Of a stretch of 64,000 nt of DNA, positions 42,441 through 50,954 are shown one piece after another. How positions within the stretch are numbered: position 1 is the stretch's first letter; every line of letters begins with the position of its first letter. The stretch covers positions 1-64,000 of the forward strand of contig DASUSS010000002.1 in the NCBI GenBank assembly GCA_036374995.1, in the 5' to 3' direction. Under the pieces are notes generated by a model. The model saw nothing but the letters and a program-made list of their open reading frames with translations, did not search any database and was not told the origin of the DNA. Both the position numbers and the translations under genes were made by a program. Source of the DNA: SH-MAG3 sp036374995 (GTDB lineage: Bacteria; Gemmatimonadota; Gemmatimonadetes; Longimicrobiales; RSA9).

Positions 42441-43826
42441 TCAGCGGAAGAGGGCGGGCTCGAGGCCGTGGCGGTGAATGAGCCGGTAGAACGTACCGCG
42501 TGGCAGGCGAGCTTCGGCGGCGGCCTGGGAGATGTTGCCGCGGCAGCTGGTGAGGAGTCGCTCCAGGAAGTGCTTCTCGAACTCGGCCATGTGCTGCTCG
42601 CGCAGATCGAAGAAGCCGGGCGCAGCGCCGTCCTGATGGCCGACGGCGTTCGCGACGATGCTCTCCGGCAGATCCTCGATCGAGATGGTGTCGGAGCGGC
42701 TCATGGTGATCGCGCGCTTGATGGTGTTCTGGAGCTCGCGCACGTTGCCGGGCCAGCGATAGCCGCACAGCACCTCGAGGGCGGCGGGCTCGATCTCGAT
42801 CGGGTCGTGACCCATCTCGGTGCCGTATCGCCTCGCGAAGTGCGCGGCGAGCAGCGGAATGTCCTCGGTCCGCTCGCGCAGCGGCGGCAGCTGGATCTGT
42901 GCGACGTTGATCCGATAGAAGAGATCCATGCGGAAGCGCTGCGCGTTGACCTCCGTCTGGAGGTCCACGGAAGTGGCGGCGAGGACGCGCACGTCCACAT
43001 CGATCTCGCCGCGCCCGCCGACGCGGCGGATGCGGCGCTCCTGAAGTGCCCGCAGCAGCTTCGCCTGGAGCCGGAGCGACAGCTGCGCCACCTCGTCCAT
43101 GAAGAACGTTCCGCCGTGCGCGAACTCGAGCAGGCCGAGGCTCTTGGTGTGGGCTCCGGTGAATGCGCCGCGCTCGTGGCCGAACAGTTCGCTCTCGAGC
43201 AGGTCCTCGGGAATGGCGCCGCAGTCGACGGGCACGAAGCGGGCCCGGGCGCGCGAGCTGCGCTGATGGATCGACCGCGCCACGAGCTCCTTGCCGGTAC
43301 CCGTCTCACCCGTGATCACGACATCGACATTGGTGGCCGCCACGCGCTCGATCGTATCGAATACGGCGTGCATCGCGCGGCTGTGGCCGATCATGTCACC
43401 GAATGCATAGCCGCGGTCGACCTGCCGGTGCAGCAGCCGGTTCTCCTCGCGCAGGCGGCGGCCCTCGAGCAGCCGTCGCACGGTGAGCAGCAGGTCGGCC
43501 GGGAGGAACGGCTTCGTCACGTAGTCGGCCGCGCCGACCTTCATGCTCTCGACCGCCGTCTCGATCGTCGGATATGCCGTCAGCATCAGCACGGGCAGCT
43601 CGGGGTCGTGCTCGTGCACGAGACGCAGCAGCGCGAGCCCGTCCACGATCGGCATGCACAGGTCCGTGATCAGCAGGTCCCAGCTCTCGGCCGCGATCCG
43701 GTTCGCGGCGCGCGTGGAATCCTGTTCCGTCACGATGCACGCACGCGGGAGCTCGCCCAGAATCTGCTCGCAGACCTCGAGCATGCCCGGCTCATCGTCC
43801 ACGACGAGAATGCGGGTTTCAGGCAT
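42441..43826 (-). CDS. NtrC-type sigma-54 response regulator
   Basis: Encodes 461 residues. The receiver is intact (VVDDE, Asp in LLITDLCMP, LTAY, Lys in YVTKPF). The AAA+ domain has GETGTGKE, the canonical sigma-54 loop GAFTGA (ERGAFTGAHTK) and TFFMDEVAQ. A Fis-type helix-turn-helix closes the protein (RGNISQAAAEARLPRGTFYRLI). The start at 43826 overlaps the kinase stop by 8 nt. It is placed just upstream of a sigma-54 promoter driving the respiratory operon, so it is probably that operon's activator. Confidence 0.95.
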   Translation of the reverse strand: MPETRILVVDDEPGMLEVCEQILGELPRACIVTEQDSTRAANRIAAESWDLLITDLCMPIVDGLALLRLVHEHDPELPVLMLTAYPTIETAVESMKVGAADYVTKPFLPADLLLTVRRLLEGRRLREENRLLHRQVDRGYAFGDMIGHSRAMHAVFDTIERVAATNVDVVITGETGTGKELVARSIHQRSSRARARFVPVDCGAIPEDLLESELFGHERGAFTGAHTKSLGLLEFAHGGTFFMDEVAQLSLRLQAKLLRALQERRIRRVGGRGEIDVDVRVLAATSVDLQTEVNAQRFRMDLFYRINVAQIQLPPLRERTEDIPLLAAHFARRYGTEMGHDPIEIEPAALEVLCGYRWPGNVRELQNTIKRAITMSRSDTISIEDLPESIVANAVGHQDGAAPGFFDLREQHMAEFEKHFLERLLTSCRGNISQAAAEARLPRGTFYRLIHRHGLEPALFR

Positions 43827-45846
43827 CGCGCAGCGCCCCGGCATGCGTCGTGAACGTGATCCTGTCGCGCGGCTCGGGCGCTGCGCGCGAGGGTAGCCGG
43901 ACGGTGACACACGTGCCGCGGCCCTCCTGGCTCACCAGCTGGATCGAGCCGCCATGGCTGCGCAGGATCCCCTGACAGATCGAAAGGCCTAGACCCGAGC
44001 CGTGCGGGCCCTTCGTCGTGAGGAACGGCTCGAACACGCGGGCCTGTAGCGCAGCCGGCACGCCCGTGCCCGTATCGGTGACATGCACCGCCACGAACGG
44101 AGTCGAGGCCGCCGAACCGGTGTCCGCGCGAATCTGGAGGATGCCGCCGTCCGGCATCGCGTCGAGCGCGTTCAGAAGGACGTTGAGGAAGACCTGCTCG
44201 AGCTCCGGGGCGTTGGCCACGACCCAGGGCATGCCCTGCGGCAGCTCGTCGCGAATCACGATTCCCGCCTCCGCCGCACGAGTTTCGATGTACGCGAGCG
44301 CGCGCCGGAGCGGGAGCACGACGTCGAGCGGACTGCGCGCACCCGGCGCGGGCCGGCAGTAGGAGAGCAGGCCCTGGGCAATGCGCGCGACCCGGTCGCT
44401 CAGCTCGGCGATCTTCCCGAGCTCCTGCGCCGCACGCGGCGGCAGTGGCGTGCGCTCGTCGGCCAGCAGCAGGCGCGTCTTCGCACTGATGATGGCGATC
44501 GGGTTGTTCACCTCGTGTGCGACCTGGCCGGCCAGCTCGCCGACGGCGGCGAGCCGCTCGGCCCGCAGGGCCCGGGCCTGCGCAGCGTGCTGTTCCGTCA
44601 CATCGCGCGCCAGCGTGACCACCTGGCTGATCTGACCGCTGCGGTCGCGCACGGGCGCCGTGGTCACGTGGAAGACACGCGGTGGATCGGACGTCGTGCT
44701 GCTGATCTCCTCCTCGCGGACGACGCCGTCCTGAAGCGTCGAGATCGCGGGTGACCCGCACGCCCGCATGCTGCAGCTCAGCTCGGGCGTGTGCTCCACC
44801 CAGGCCGTCCACCGCGCGTTCGCCCAGAACGGGCCGAGGTCGCGGTCGCACAGGCACAGCGCCGTGCCCGTCGTGTCCAGCGCACGCTCCAGCGTCTGCG
44901 CCTGCGCCAGCATCCGATCCGCATGCGCCTCCAGCTGCCGCTCGTCCGCACGAATGCGATCGACGAGCGTGGTCGTGAAATACGCGACGAGCAGAAGCAC
45001 CAGTGCCTGGAGCACCGCACGGCTGGCCGCATATGCCGGGTCGTGCGCCGCGTGCGTGATGATCCCATCCACGTGCAGGTGCGGGAAGAGCGACAGCATG
45101 TAGTGCGGAACCGCGCCGGTGCACTCCGCCCACGCCAGCAGTCCGAACAGCAGGCTCGCCACGGCCGCCACGCGGTAGGCGTGCCTGCGCCCCAGCACGA
45201 TACCGGCGATGATCACGTGCAGGAGCAGCAGCGGAGTGAGCGGGTTCTCGACGCCGCCGGAGTAGTGCAGCAGGCCGATCAGCACGACCAGATCGGCGTA
45301 GACCTGCACGACGAGGAATTCCACACTCCCTGCCTCACCCAGGCGCAGGTACACGCTGTACGCCAGGTTCAACACGGTCAGCACGGCCAGCAGCCCGAGC
45401 AGCGATGGGCTCACCCGCGCGGGCAGCATCTCCGCGATGTCGACGGCGATCACGACAACGCCGGTGGCGGCGATGATCGCGATCCAGCGCATCAGGATGA
45501 ACCAGCGGGCATAGTGCAGCCGCTTCTGCACCGGGTCCACGCGACCCTCCGCAGTGGCGTCGAGCGGGAACGGCCCTGCGGTCAGGAGTCGCGGCCCCTC
45601 CTTCAGGATCAGCCAGCCGGCCACGCCCGCGACGATCACGGCCATGATGCCGCTGCGCACGCGATGCAGGAGCAGGAGCAGGTCGGAGCCGGCATCGCTC
45701 AGCCACGTCTGCACGACCAGCTCGTAAGCGCCGAAGAGTACGATCACGGCGCAGGATGCGACGAGGAGAGCGCGCACGAGGGTGACGCTGGCGGCAGCCG
45801 TCTCCGCCGACTCGGTTTCTACCCGTGCTTCCCGGTCCGTGGCCAT
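43819..45846 (-). CDS. Membrane-bound PAS sensor histidine kinase
   Basis: Encodes 675 residues. About eight helices occupy roughly 20-300, including a long membrane sensor region (LLGLLAVLTVLNLAYSVYL, NPLTPLLLLHVIIAGIVLG). A coiled linker and a PAS-like domain (about 330-430, with Cys-rich CSMRACGSP) precede HisKA (GQVAHEVNNPIAIIS) and the ATPase (NVLLNALDAMPDGG, DTGTGVPAAL, GSGLGLSICQG). The first stop overlaps the regulator start. The membrane and PAS parts suggest redox, oxygen or quinone sensing, but nothing in the sequence proves the signal. The start follows GGAGGCTCC. Confidence 0.93.
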   Translation of the reverse strand: MATDREARVETESAETAAASVTLVRALLVASCAVIVLFGAYELVVQTWLSDAGSDLLLLLHRVRSGIMAVIVAGVAGWLILKEGPRLLTAGPFPLDATAEGRVDPVQKRLHYARWFILMRWIAIIAATGVVVIAVDIAEMLPARVSPSLLGLLAVLTVLNLAYSVYLRLGEAGSVEFLVVQVYADLVVLIGLLHYSGGVENPLTPLLLLHVIIAGIVLGRRHAYRVAAVASLLFGLLAWAECTGAVPHYMLSLFPHLHVDGIITHAAHDPAYAASRAVLQALVLLLVAYFTTTLVDRIRADERQLEAHADRMLAQAQTLERALDTTGTALCLCDRDLGPFWANARWTAWVEHTPELSCSMRACGSPAISTLQDGVVREEEISSTTSDPPRVFHVTTAPVRDRSGQISQVVTLARDVTEQHAAQARALRAERLAAVGELAGQVAHEVNNPIAIISAKTRLLLADERTPLPPRAAQELGKIAELSDRVARIAQGLLSYCRPAPGARSPLDVVLPLRRALAYIETRAAEAGIVIRDELPQGMPWVVANAPELEQVFLNVLLNALDAMPDGGILQIRADTGSAASTPFVAVHVTDTGTGVPAALQARVFEPFLTTKGPHGSGLGLSICQGILRSHGGSIQLVSQEGRGTCVTVRLPSRAAPEPRDRITFTTHAGALRDA

Positions 45847-45951
45847 GGAGCCTCCGGAGGGCGATCACCTCTGAGGGGTGCGGACACGACGTCCGCGAGA
45901 TGGTCGATCAGATGGGGAATCGAACTGCGCGCTCTGACCGGACAGGGGAAG

Positions 45952-45974
45952 GTTCGGGCCGATTCCGCCCGAAC
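45952..45974. terminator. 8-bp hairpin between the S9 peptidase and kinase genes
   Basis: GTTCGGGC and GCCCGAAC pair around 7 nt. It lies in the 249-bp gap 45847-46095, downstream of the S9 peptidase gene (stop 46096, minus strand) and upstream of the kinase start. It has no U-tract. A palindrome GGAGG-T-CCTCC lies nearby at about 45982-45992. Either may be regulatory. Confidence 0.45.
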
Positions 45975-46095
45975 GGAATCAGGAGGTCCTCCATGGTGCT
46001 GTAGGGGAATGCCCGCGGCGGAACGTATCCGCAGTGGCGACACGGCGGAGCGAGCGCGGGGCAGGCGTGACGGCGCCGGCCCCGCGCTCAGGGTC

Positions 46096-48399
46096 TCAGG
46101 CGCGCGGTCTGCCGATCCGGTACTCCTTCGGCGGCTCGGCGCCCATGAGGTACTTCACGAAGTAGTCCCAGCGGCGCCGCGTCATGTAGTTGTTGTCGGC
46201 GCCGAAGCCGTGACGCGCGTGCGGCAGGATGATCAGGTCGAAGTCCTTGTTCGCCTTGATCAGCGCATCGACGACGAGGTACGTGTTGTAGGGCGGGACG
46301 TTGTTGTCCATGGCACCGTGTGCGAGCAGCAGCCTGCCCTGGAGGTTCCCGGCGACGAGCTGATTCGCCTGCGCCTCCCAGTCCCGCTCGTTGCCCCGGT
46401 ACGGCGGCATGAACCGCTCGCCCCAGTCGTCCTCGTAGTTGCGGTTGTCGTGGTTGCCGGCCTGGGACACACCGACCTTGAAGAAATCCGGGTGGCGGAA
46501 CATGGCCGATGCGGTGGCGAACCCGCCGCCGGAATGGCCCCAGATGCCGGCGCGCTCGATGTCGATGAAGCGGTGGCGGCGTGCGAGCTCGCGCATCCCG
46601 GCGATCTGATCCGGGATCGTGTTGTCGCCCATGCTGCCGTAGTAGACGTCGTGGAACGACTTCGAGCGCCACTCCGTGCCCATGCCATCGATGACGACGA
46701 CGACGAAGCCGAGCTCGGCGAGCGCCTGGTGGTCGCCGCGCGCGGGCGAGAAGCTGCGCGTGCCGACGCTGCTGCCCCACGGGCCCGGATAGATGTAGTT
46801 GACGATCGGGTAGCTGCGCGTGGAGTCGAGCCGGGTCGGCGTGAACATCAGGCCGTACAGGTCCGTCTGCCCGTCACGCGCCTTGACGACGACGGGCTCG
46901 GGCGGCTTCCAGCCGGTCGCGAGCAGCCGCGAGATGTCGGCGCGCTCGAGGTCGAGCACGACCTGCCCGTTGCTCGACCGCCGCAGCTGTGTGACGGGCG
47001 GCTCCGTCGGCGTCGAGTACGTGTCGATAAAGTGCCGCCCGTCCGGCGCCATGCTGATGCTGTGGTTCGCGTTCTCCCGCGTGAGCAGCGTGAGCCCGCG
47101 CCCGTTCATGCCGAGCCGGTAGAAGTGCTGGAAGTACGGATCGCGTCCCTGCTCACGGCCGACGCCCGTGAAGTAGAGCGTGCGGTCGTCCTCATCGACG
47201 TGGAGCAGCTCGGCGACGTTCCAGCTGCCGGTCGTGATCTGGCGCTTCAGCTCGCCGGTGCGCAGGTCGTACAGATACAGGTGGCCCCAATCATCCCGCT
47301 GCGACCACCACAGCACCTCGTTCGACTCCGGCAGCACGCGCCAGTTGCCGTGTCCGATCGCGGCGAAGCCCGACTGGAACTGCGTCGGCGAGCGCTCCTC
47401 GAACACCGTGCGTACCGCCCCGGTCGCCGCATTCGCGACGCGGAACACCGCCTCCCTGTGATCGCGCGACGACGACACGAATGCGAGGTGCGACGCGTCC
47501 GGATACCATTCGACGTCCAGGAACGTCGAGCCGTCCGCGACGTGATCGCTGATCGTCGAGCGGTGCTGGTCCGGCGGCATGTCCAGCCGTACGACGCGCG
47601 CGGGTTCCACCTCGATGATCACGCGATGGATGCGGAAGATCACACTGTCCTCCGGCAGCGGATACCGCCACCGCTCCAGCGCCGGCGCACCGACGTTCGT
47701 CCGCACCAGGTACATCTCCCCGACGCCACGTGCGTCGTGCTGGAACGTCGCGATCTTCCGCGAGTCCGGCGACCACAACAGCACCGGCTCGTCGCTGCGG
47801 ATCCAGCCGGCATTGTTCGTCGCGTAGCCGAAATCCTCGATGCCATCCGTCGTCAACTGACGATCCTGGTTCGTGCGCAGATCCTTCACCCACAGATTGT
47901 GATCCCGGATGTAGGCGGCGTAACTGCCATCGGGTGAGGTGACCGAGTTGGGCGGCGCGGACACCGCCGCGCCCGCCGTATCGACCGGAGCGCACGTGTA
48001 CTGCTGCACGCTGCACGCCCAGAGGCGGTTGTTCGCGCGCACCGTGATCTCACGCGCGTCCTTCGAGAAGTCGACCACCGGCAGCTGGCCGGCCTCGACC
48101 CGTCCGCCCGAAACCGATGCGAGCGCACTCGCGAGCCGCGTGTGATCGAATGCCGCCGCACGCGTGCGACCCGCCAGATCCACCATCACGAACTCGCTGC
48201 CGGCCGCGGTCGTCGTGCGGTACCAGAATCGCCCGTCCTCCAGCCAGGTCGGGCTGCCCGCCATCCCGGCGACGAGCGGGAACGTGTTCGCGCCGAGGAA
48301 CCGCTCGGCACGGGCATAATCCTCTGCCGTCAGCTGGGGCGGCTGCTGCGCGGCGAGCGGCGCGGCGGTCAGGAGCAGGAACGTCAGCATCAGTCTCAT
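46096..48399 (-). CDS. Secreted S9B (DPP-IV-like) serine peptidase
   Basis: Encodes 767 residues with a signal peptide (LMLTFLLLTAAPLAAQ). Residues about 50-500 form the N-terminal propeller; residues about 510-767 form the catalytic hydrolase with GIWGHSGGGFATASAM (Ser in GHSGGG), Asp in HGAMDNNVPP and His in LPHARHGFG. The catalytic triad is complete, so it should cleave dipeptides from peptide N-termini outside the cytoplasm. It is divergent from the aldo/keto reductase gene, and element 3 of the REPIN family sits in the shared control region. The long upstream frame is not the start; 48399 begins the signal peptide. Confidence 0.93.
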   Translation of the reverse strand: MRLMLTFLLLTAAPLAAQQPPQLTAEDYARAERFLGANTFPLVAGMAGSPTWLEDGRFWYRTTTAAGSEFVMVDLAGRTRAAAFDHTRLASALASVSGGRVEAGQLPVVDFSKDAREITVRANNRLWACSVQQYTCAPVDTAGAAVSAPPNSVTSPDGSYAAYIRDHNLWVKDLRTNQDRQLTTDGIEDFGYATNNAGWIRSDEPVLLWSPDSRKIATFQHDARGVGEMYLVRTNVGAPALERWRYPLPEDSVIFRIHRVIIEVEPARVVRLDMPPDQHRSTISDHVADGSTFLDVEWYPDASHLAFVSSSRDHREAVFRVANAATGAVRTVFEERSPTQFQSGFAAIGHGNWRVLPESNEVLWWSQRDDWGHLYLYDLRTGELKRQITTGSWNVAELLHVDEDDRTLYFTGVGREQGRDPYFQHFYRLGMNGRGLTLLTRENANHSISMAPDGRHFIDTYSTPTEPPVTQLRRSSNGQVVLDLERADISRLLATGWKPPEPVVVKARDGQTDLYGLMFTPTRLDSTRSYPIVNYIYPGPWGSSVGTRSFSPARGDHQALAELGFVVVVIDGMGTEWRSKSFHDVYYGSMGDNTIPDQIAGMRELARRHRFIDIERAGIWGHSGGGFATASAMFRHPDFFKVGVSQAGNHDNRNYEDDWGERFMPPYRGNERDWEAQANQLVAGNLQGRLLLAHGAMDNNVPPYNTYLVVDALIKANKDFDLIILPHARHGFGADNNYMTRRRWDYFVKYLMGAEPPKEYRIGRPRA

Positions 48400-48471
48400 G
48401 GTCACTTCGGGGCTGCGGGAACAGGATGGAAGCGAGATTACGGCATTCGGCCGGCTGCCGGCAAGCGGGGG

Positions 48472-48606
48472 GCGGACCTGGCACCCCTTTTTCCAGAAGG
48501 CACATCGGGCCATGCGCCATCCGGGTGTGGGGCACGCTACCGCGCTCCGCGGCGCGCCGTCTGCATGTCCGGATGTGCCTTCTGGAAAAAGGGGTGCCAG
48601 GTCCGC
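48472..48606. repeat. REPIN-like inverted repeat, element 3 (class B)
   Basis: Arms 48472-48506 and 48572-48606 are perfect 35-bp reverse complements, and the match continues inward with 13 of 15 bases. The outer end is GCGGACCTGGCACC as in the other elements, but the inner arm is different (CCTTTTTCCAGAAGG). It ends 11 bp before the aldo/keto reductase start codon. It lies in a divergent promoter region. Confidence 0.88.
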
Positions 48607-48617
48607 AGGGGGGAACG

Positions 48618-49580
48618 ATGACAGACAGCACACAGGCCACCGCCGTACCCACGCGCCCGTTCGGCAACACCGGCGAGCAGGTGTCCGCGATTGGTCTCGG
48701 CGGCTCGCACCTCGGGCTGCCGCACGTGGGCGAGACGCTCGCCGTGCGCATGATCCGGCACGCGATCGACCATGGCATCACGTTCATGGACAACTGCTGG
48801 GACTATCACGACGGCGCGAGCGAGCGCCGGATGGGGAAGGCGCTGCGGGACGGCTATCGCGAGCGTGCGTTCCTCATGACGAAGATCGACGGCCGCTCGA
48901 AGCGCGAGGCGGCGCGGCAGCTGGACGAGTCGCTGCGGCGGCTGCGGACGGACTGTATCGATCTGGTCCAGCACCACGAGATCATCCGGTACGAGGATCC
49001 GGATCGTATATTTCACGAGGATGGCGCGAACGCGGCGCTGGTGGAGGCGCGGCAGGCGGGCAAGCTGCGATGGATCGGTTTCACGGGACACAAGGACCCG
49101 CGCATCCACCTGTACATGCTCGAGGTCGCGGACGCGCACGGGTTCGCGTTCGATGCGGTCCAGATGCCGCTCAATGTCATGGACGCGCACTACCGCAGCT
49201 TCGAGAAGCTGGTGCTGCCGGAGCTGGTACGGCGCAGCGTTGCGGTGCTCGGGATGAAGAGCATGTCGAGCGGTCACATCCTGAAGTCGGGCACCGTCAC
49301 GGCGATCGAGTGCCTGCATTATGCGCTGAACCTGCCGACATCGGTCGTGATCACCGGGTGCGAGAGCATGGAGGATGTCGACCAGGCGATCGAGGCGGCG
49401 CGCACGTTCCGTGCGCTGACCGACGCGCAAGTGGCGGCACTGCTCGCGCGTACCGCGCCGTCCGCGGAGCAGGGGGAGTTCGAGCTGTTCAAGACGAGCA
49501 GCCTGTTCGATGGCACGGCTGCGCACCCGGAGTGGCTGGGCGAGGAGCCGGATACGGTCCGTTCGGCACTGGAGGTCTGA
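48618..49580 (+). CDS. Aldo/keto reductase
   Basis: Encodes 320 residues of the AKR superfamily: the substrate-side motif GLGGSHLGLP, the catalytic tetrad pieces NCWDYHDGASE (Asp, Tyr), MTKIDGR (Lys) and LVQHHEI (His), and a C-terminal CESMEDVDQAIEAAR. It should use NAD(P)H to reduce carbonyls in the cytoplasm; substrate unknown. The Shine-Dalgarno-like AGGGGGGAACG overlaps the end of REPIN element 3, so the element may have reshaped its leader. The TfoX-like gene follows 4 bp downstream. Confidence 0.93.
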   Translation: MTDSTQATAVPTRPFGNTGEQVSAIGLGGSHLGLPHVGETLAVRMIRHAIDHGITFMDNCWDYHDGASERRMGKALRDGYRERAFLMTKIDGRSKREAARQLDESLRRLRTDCIDLVQHHEIIRYEDPDRIFHEDGANAALVEARQAGKLRWIGFTGHKDPRIHLYMLEVADAHGFAFDAVQMPLNVMDAHYRSFEKLVLPELVRRSVAVLGMKSMSSGHILKSGTVTAIECLHYALNLPTSVVITGCESMEDVDQAIEAARTFRALTDAQVAALLARTAPSAEQGEFELFKTSSLFDGTAAHPEWLGEEPDTVRSALEV

Positions 49581-49584
49581 GGGC

Positions 49585-49923
49585 GTGAGCGTCTCGGCGG
49601 AATACAGCACGTACGTGCTGGAGCAGCTCGCGCGCGTGGGCCCGGTCAGTGCGCGCAACATGTTCGGCGGGGTCGGCATCTACTCCGCCGGTACGATGTT
49701 CGCGCTGATGGACGATGACACGCTCTACCTGAAGGTCGATGACACGAACCGGGCCGACTTCGAGGCGATCGGCTCCGGTCCGTTCCGCCCGTTCGGCGAC
49801 GAGCGGGCAATGCAGTACTACGAGCTGCCGGCGGATCTGCTGGAGGATGTGGATGCGCTGCGCGCGTGGGTCGAGTCCGCGTATGCGGTGGCGCGGCGTG
49901 CGCGATCGAAGCGCAGCCGCTGA
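49585..49923 (+). CDS. TfoX N-terminal-domain protein
   Basis: Encodes 112 residues from a GTG at 49585, which has GGAGGTCTGAGGGC upstream and lies 4 bp after the preceding stop. The pattern VSARNMFGGVGIYSAGTMFALMDDDTLYLKV followed by YYELPADLLEDVDAL fits the TfoX N-terminal domain (competence-regulator family), here as a stand-alone protein. In other bacteria, TfoX regulates competence genes; stand-alone short forms are widespread and mostly uncharacterised. It is in an operon with the aldo/keto reductase. Confidence 0.9.
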   Translation: MSVSAEYSTYVLEQLARVGPVSARNMFGGVGIYSAGTMFALMDDDTLYLKVDDTNRADFEAIGSGPFRPFGDERAMQYYELPADLLEDVDALRAWVESAYAVARRARSKRSR

Positions 49924-49970
49924 ATGATGGTCGCATTCGATGTGGTGTGTACCCGAGCCGGAGAGGTGCC

Positions 49971-50861
49971 ATGCCGTTCGGAGTGAGGAGCATCCTCGCC
50001 GGGAGTGACCTGTCGACGCGGGCCGGGGTGGTGCTGCAGAGCGCTGCCGCGCTCGCGGCGCTTGCGGACGCCGACCTGCATGTGGTCCACGCCGTCGAGG
50101 CGCCGGCAGGCGATGCGAGCGGCAAGGAGACGGAGGCGCAGCTGGAGCGGGCGCGGCGCGCGCTCCACGAGCAGTTCCATTCGGTGCTGCCGCGCCCCGC
50201 ACAGGTGATCAGCGCACGCGTAGCGCCCGGTGCAGCGGATGCGGTCATTCTGGAGCGCGCCGCAGAGATTGCCGCGGACCTGATCGTGATCGGACCGCAC
50301 CGCGTGGCGGAGCGGCGGGAGAGGCTGGGCGCGACCGCGGACCGGCTCGTCCGCTCGAGTGCCGTGCCCTGCCTGATCCTGCACGAGCCGATCGCGCTCC
50401 CGCTGCGCCGCGTCCTGCTGCCCACCGACTTCTCGAACGCGGCGCGCGGCGGACTCGACATGGGTCTGACCTGGTCGGCGGCGCTCCGCATGCCGGCAAG
50501 GTCGGGTGCCACGACGCGAGTCGAGGTCGTGCACGTGCGGACCGGCGATGCGCCGGCGGCCGAGGCGCAGCTGCACGAGCAGGTTCGCGCGGCCTGCGAT
50601 GCGACCGGCTGCGCGGGCACGCTCTCGGTGTTCGAGGAAGTCGTCGACGACGGCACCGTCCCCGAAGCGATCCTCCGTCTGGCGCGTGAGCGCGGTGCCG
50701 ACCTCCTCGTGCTGGGCACGCGCGGCGCGGGCGCAGCGACGGACGCGGAGATCGGCAGCGTCTCGGCCGTCATTGCGCGCAGCGCGAGCTCCCCGGTCCT
50801 GCTCATCCCGCCGCGGTACTGGATCGAGCGGCAGGCGCGCGAGGCCGCGCTGCGCCGCTGA
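49971..50861 (+). CDS. Tandem universal stress protein
   Basis: Encodes 296 residues with two UspA domains in tandem. The first (1-140) has ILAGSDLSTRAGVVLQSAAAL and LIVIGPHRV; the second (about 150-285) has VLLPTDFSNAARGGLDMGL and LLVLGTRGAGAATDAEIGSVS with the end VLLIPP. The second domain's LGTRG-like loop is close to the ATP-binding G-2xG-9xG(S/T) motif. Such proteins aid survival under stress and may bind ATP. The start at 49971 follows GGAGAGGTGCC. It is convergent with the SDR gene. Confidence 0.92.
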   Translation: MPFGVRSILAGSDLSTRAGVVLQSAAALAALADADLHVVHAVEAPAGDASGKETEAQLERARRALHEQFHSVLPRPAQVISARVAPGAADAVILERAAEIAADLIVIGPHRVAERRERLGATADRLVRSSAVPCLILHEPIALPLRRVLLPTDFSNAARGGLDMGLTWSAALRMPARSGATTRVEVVHVRTGDAPAAEAQLHEQVRAACDATGCAGTLSVFEEVVDDGTVPEAILRLARERGADLLVLGTRGAGAATDAEIGSVSAVIARSASSPVLLIPPRYWIERQAREAALRR

Positions 50862-50954
50862 CCGGCCGTATCTGCGAGCACGAGCAGGCCCCACTGCTGT
50901 CCGCCGCCGGCTGGCGGCTGCGTGCGGAATAGGGCCGTTCCTGCGCCGCCCGAT

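Noticed and set aside
44791..47937. 1048-codon plus-strand frame opposite the kinase and S9 peptidase.
   Set aside because: It crosses two proven genes and a non-coding gap and shows no domain. It is a GC-driven shadow.
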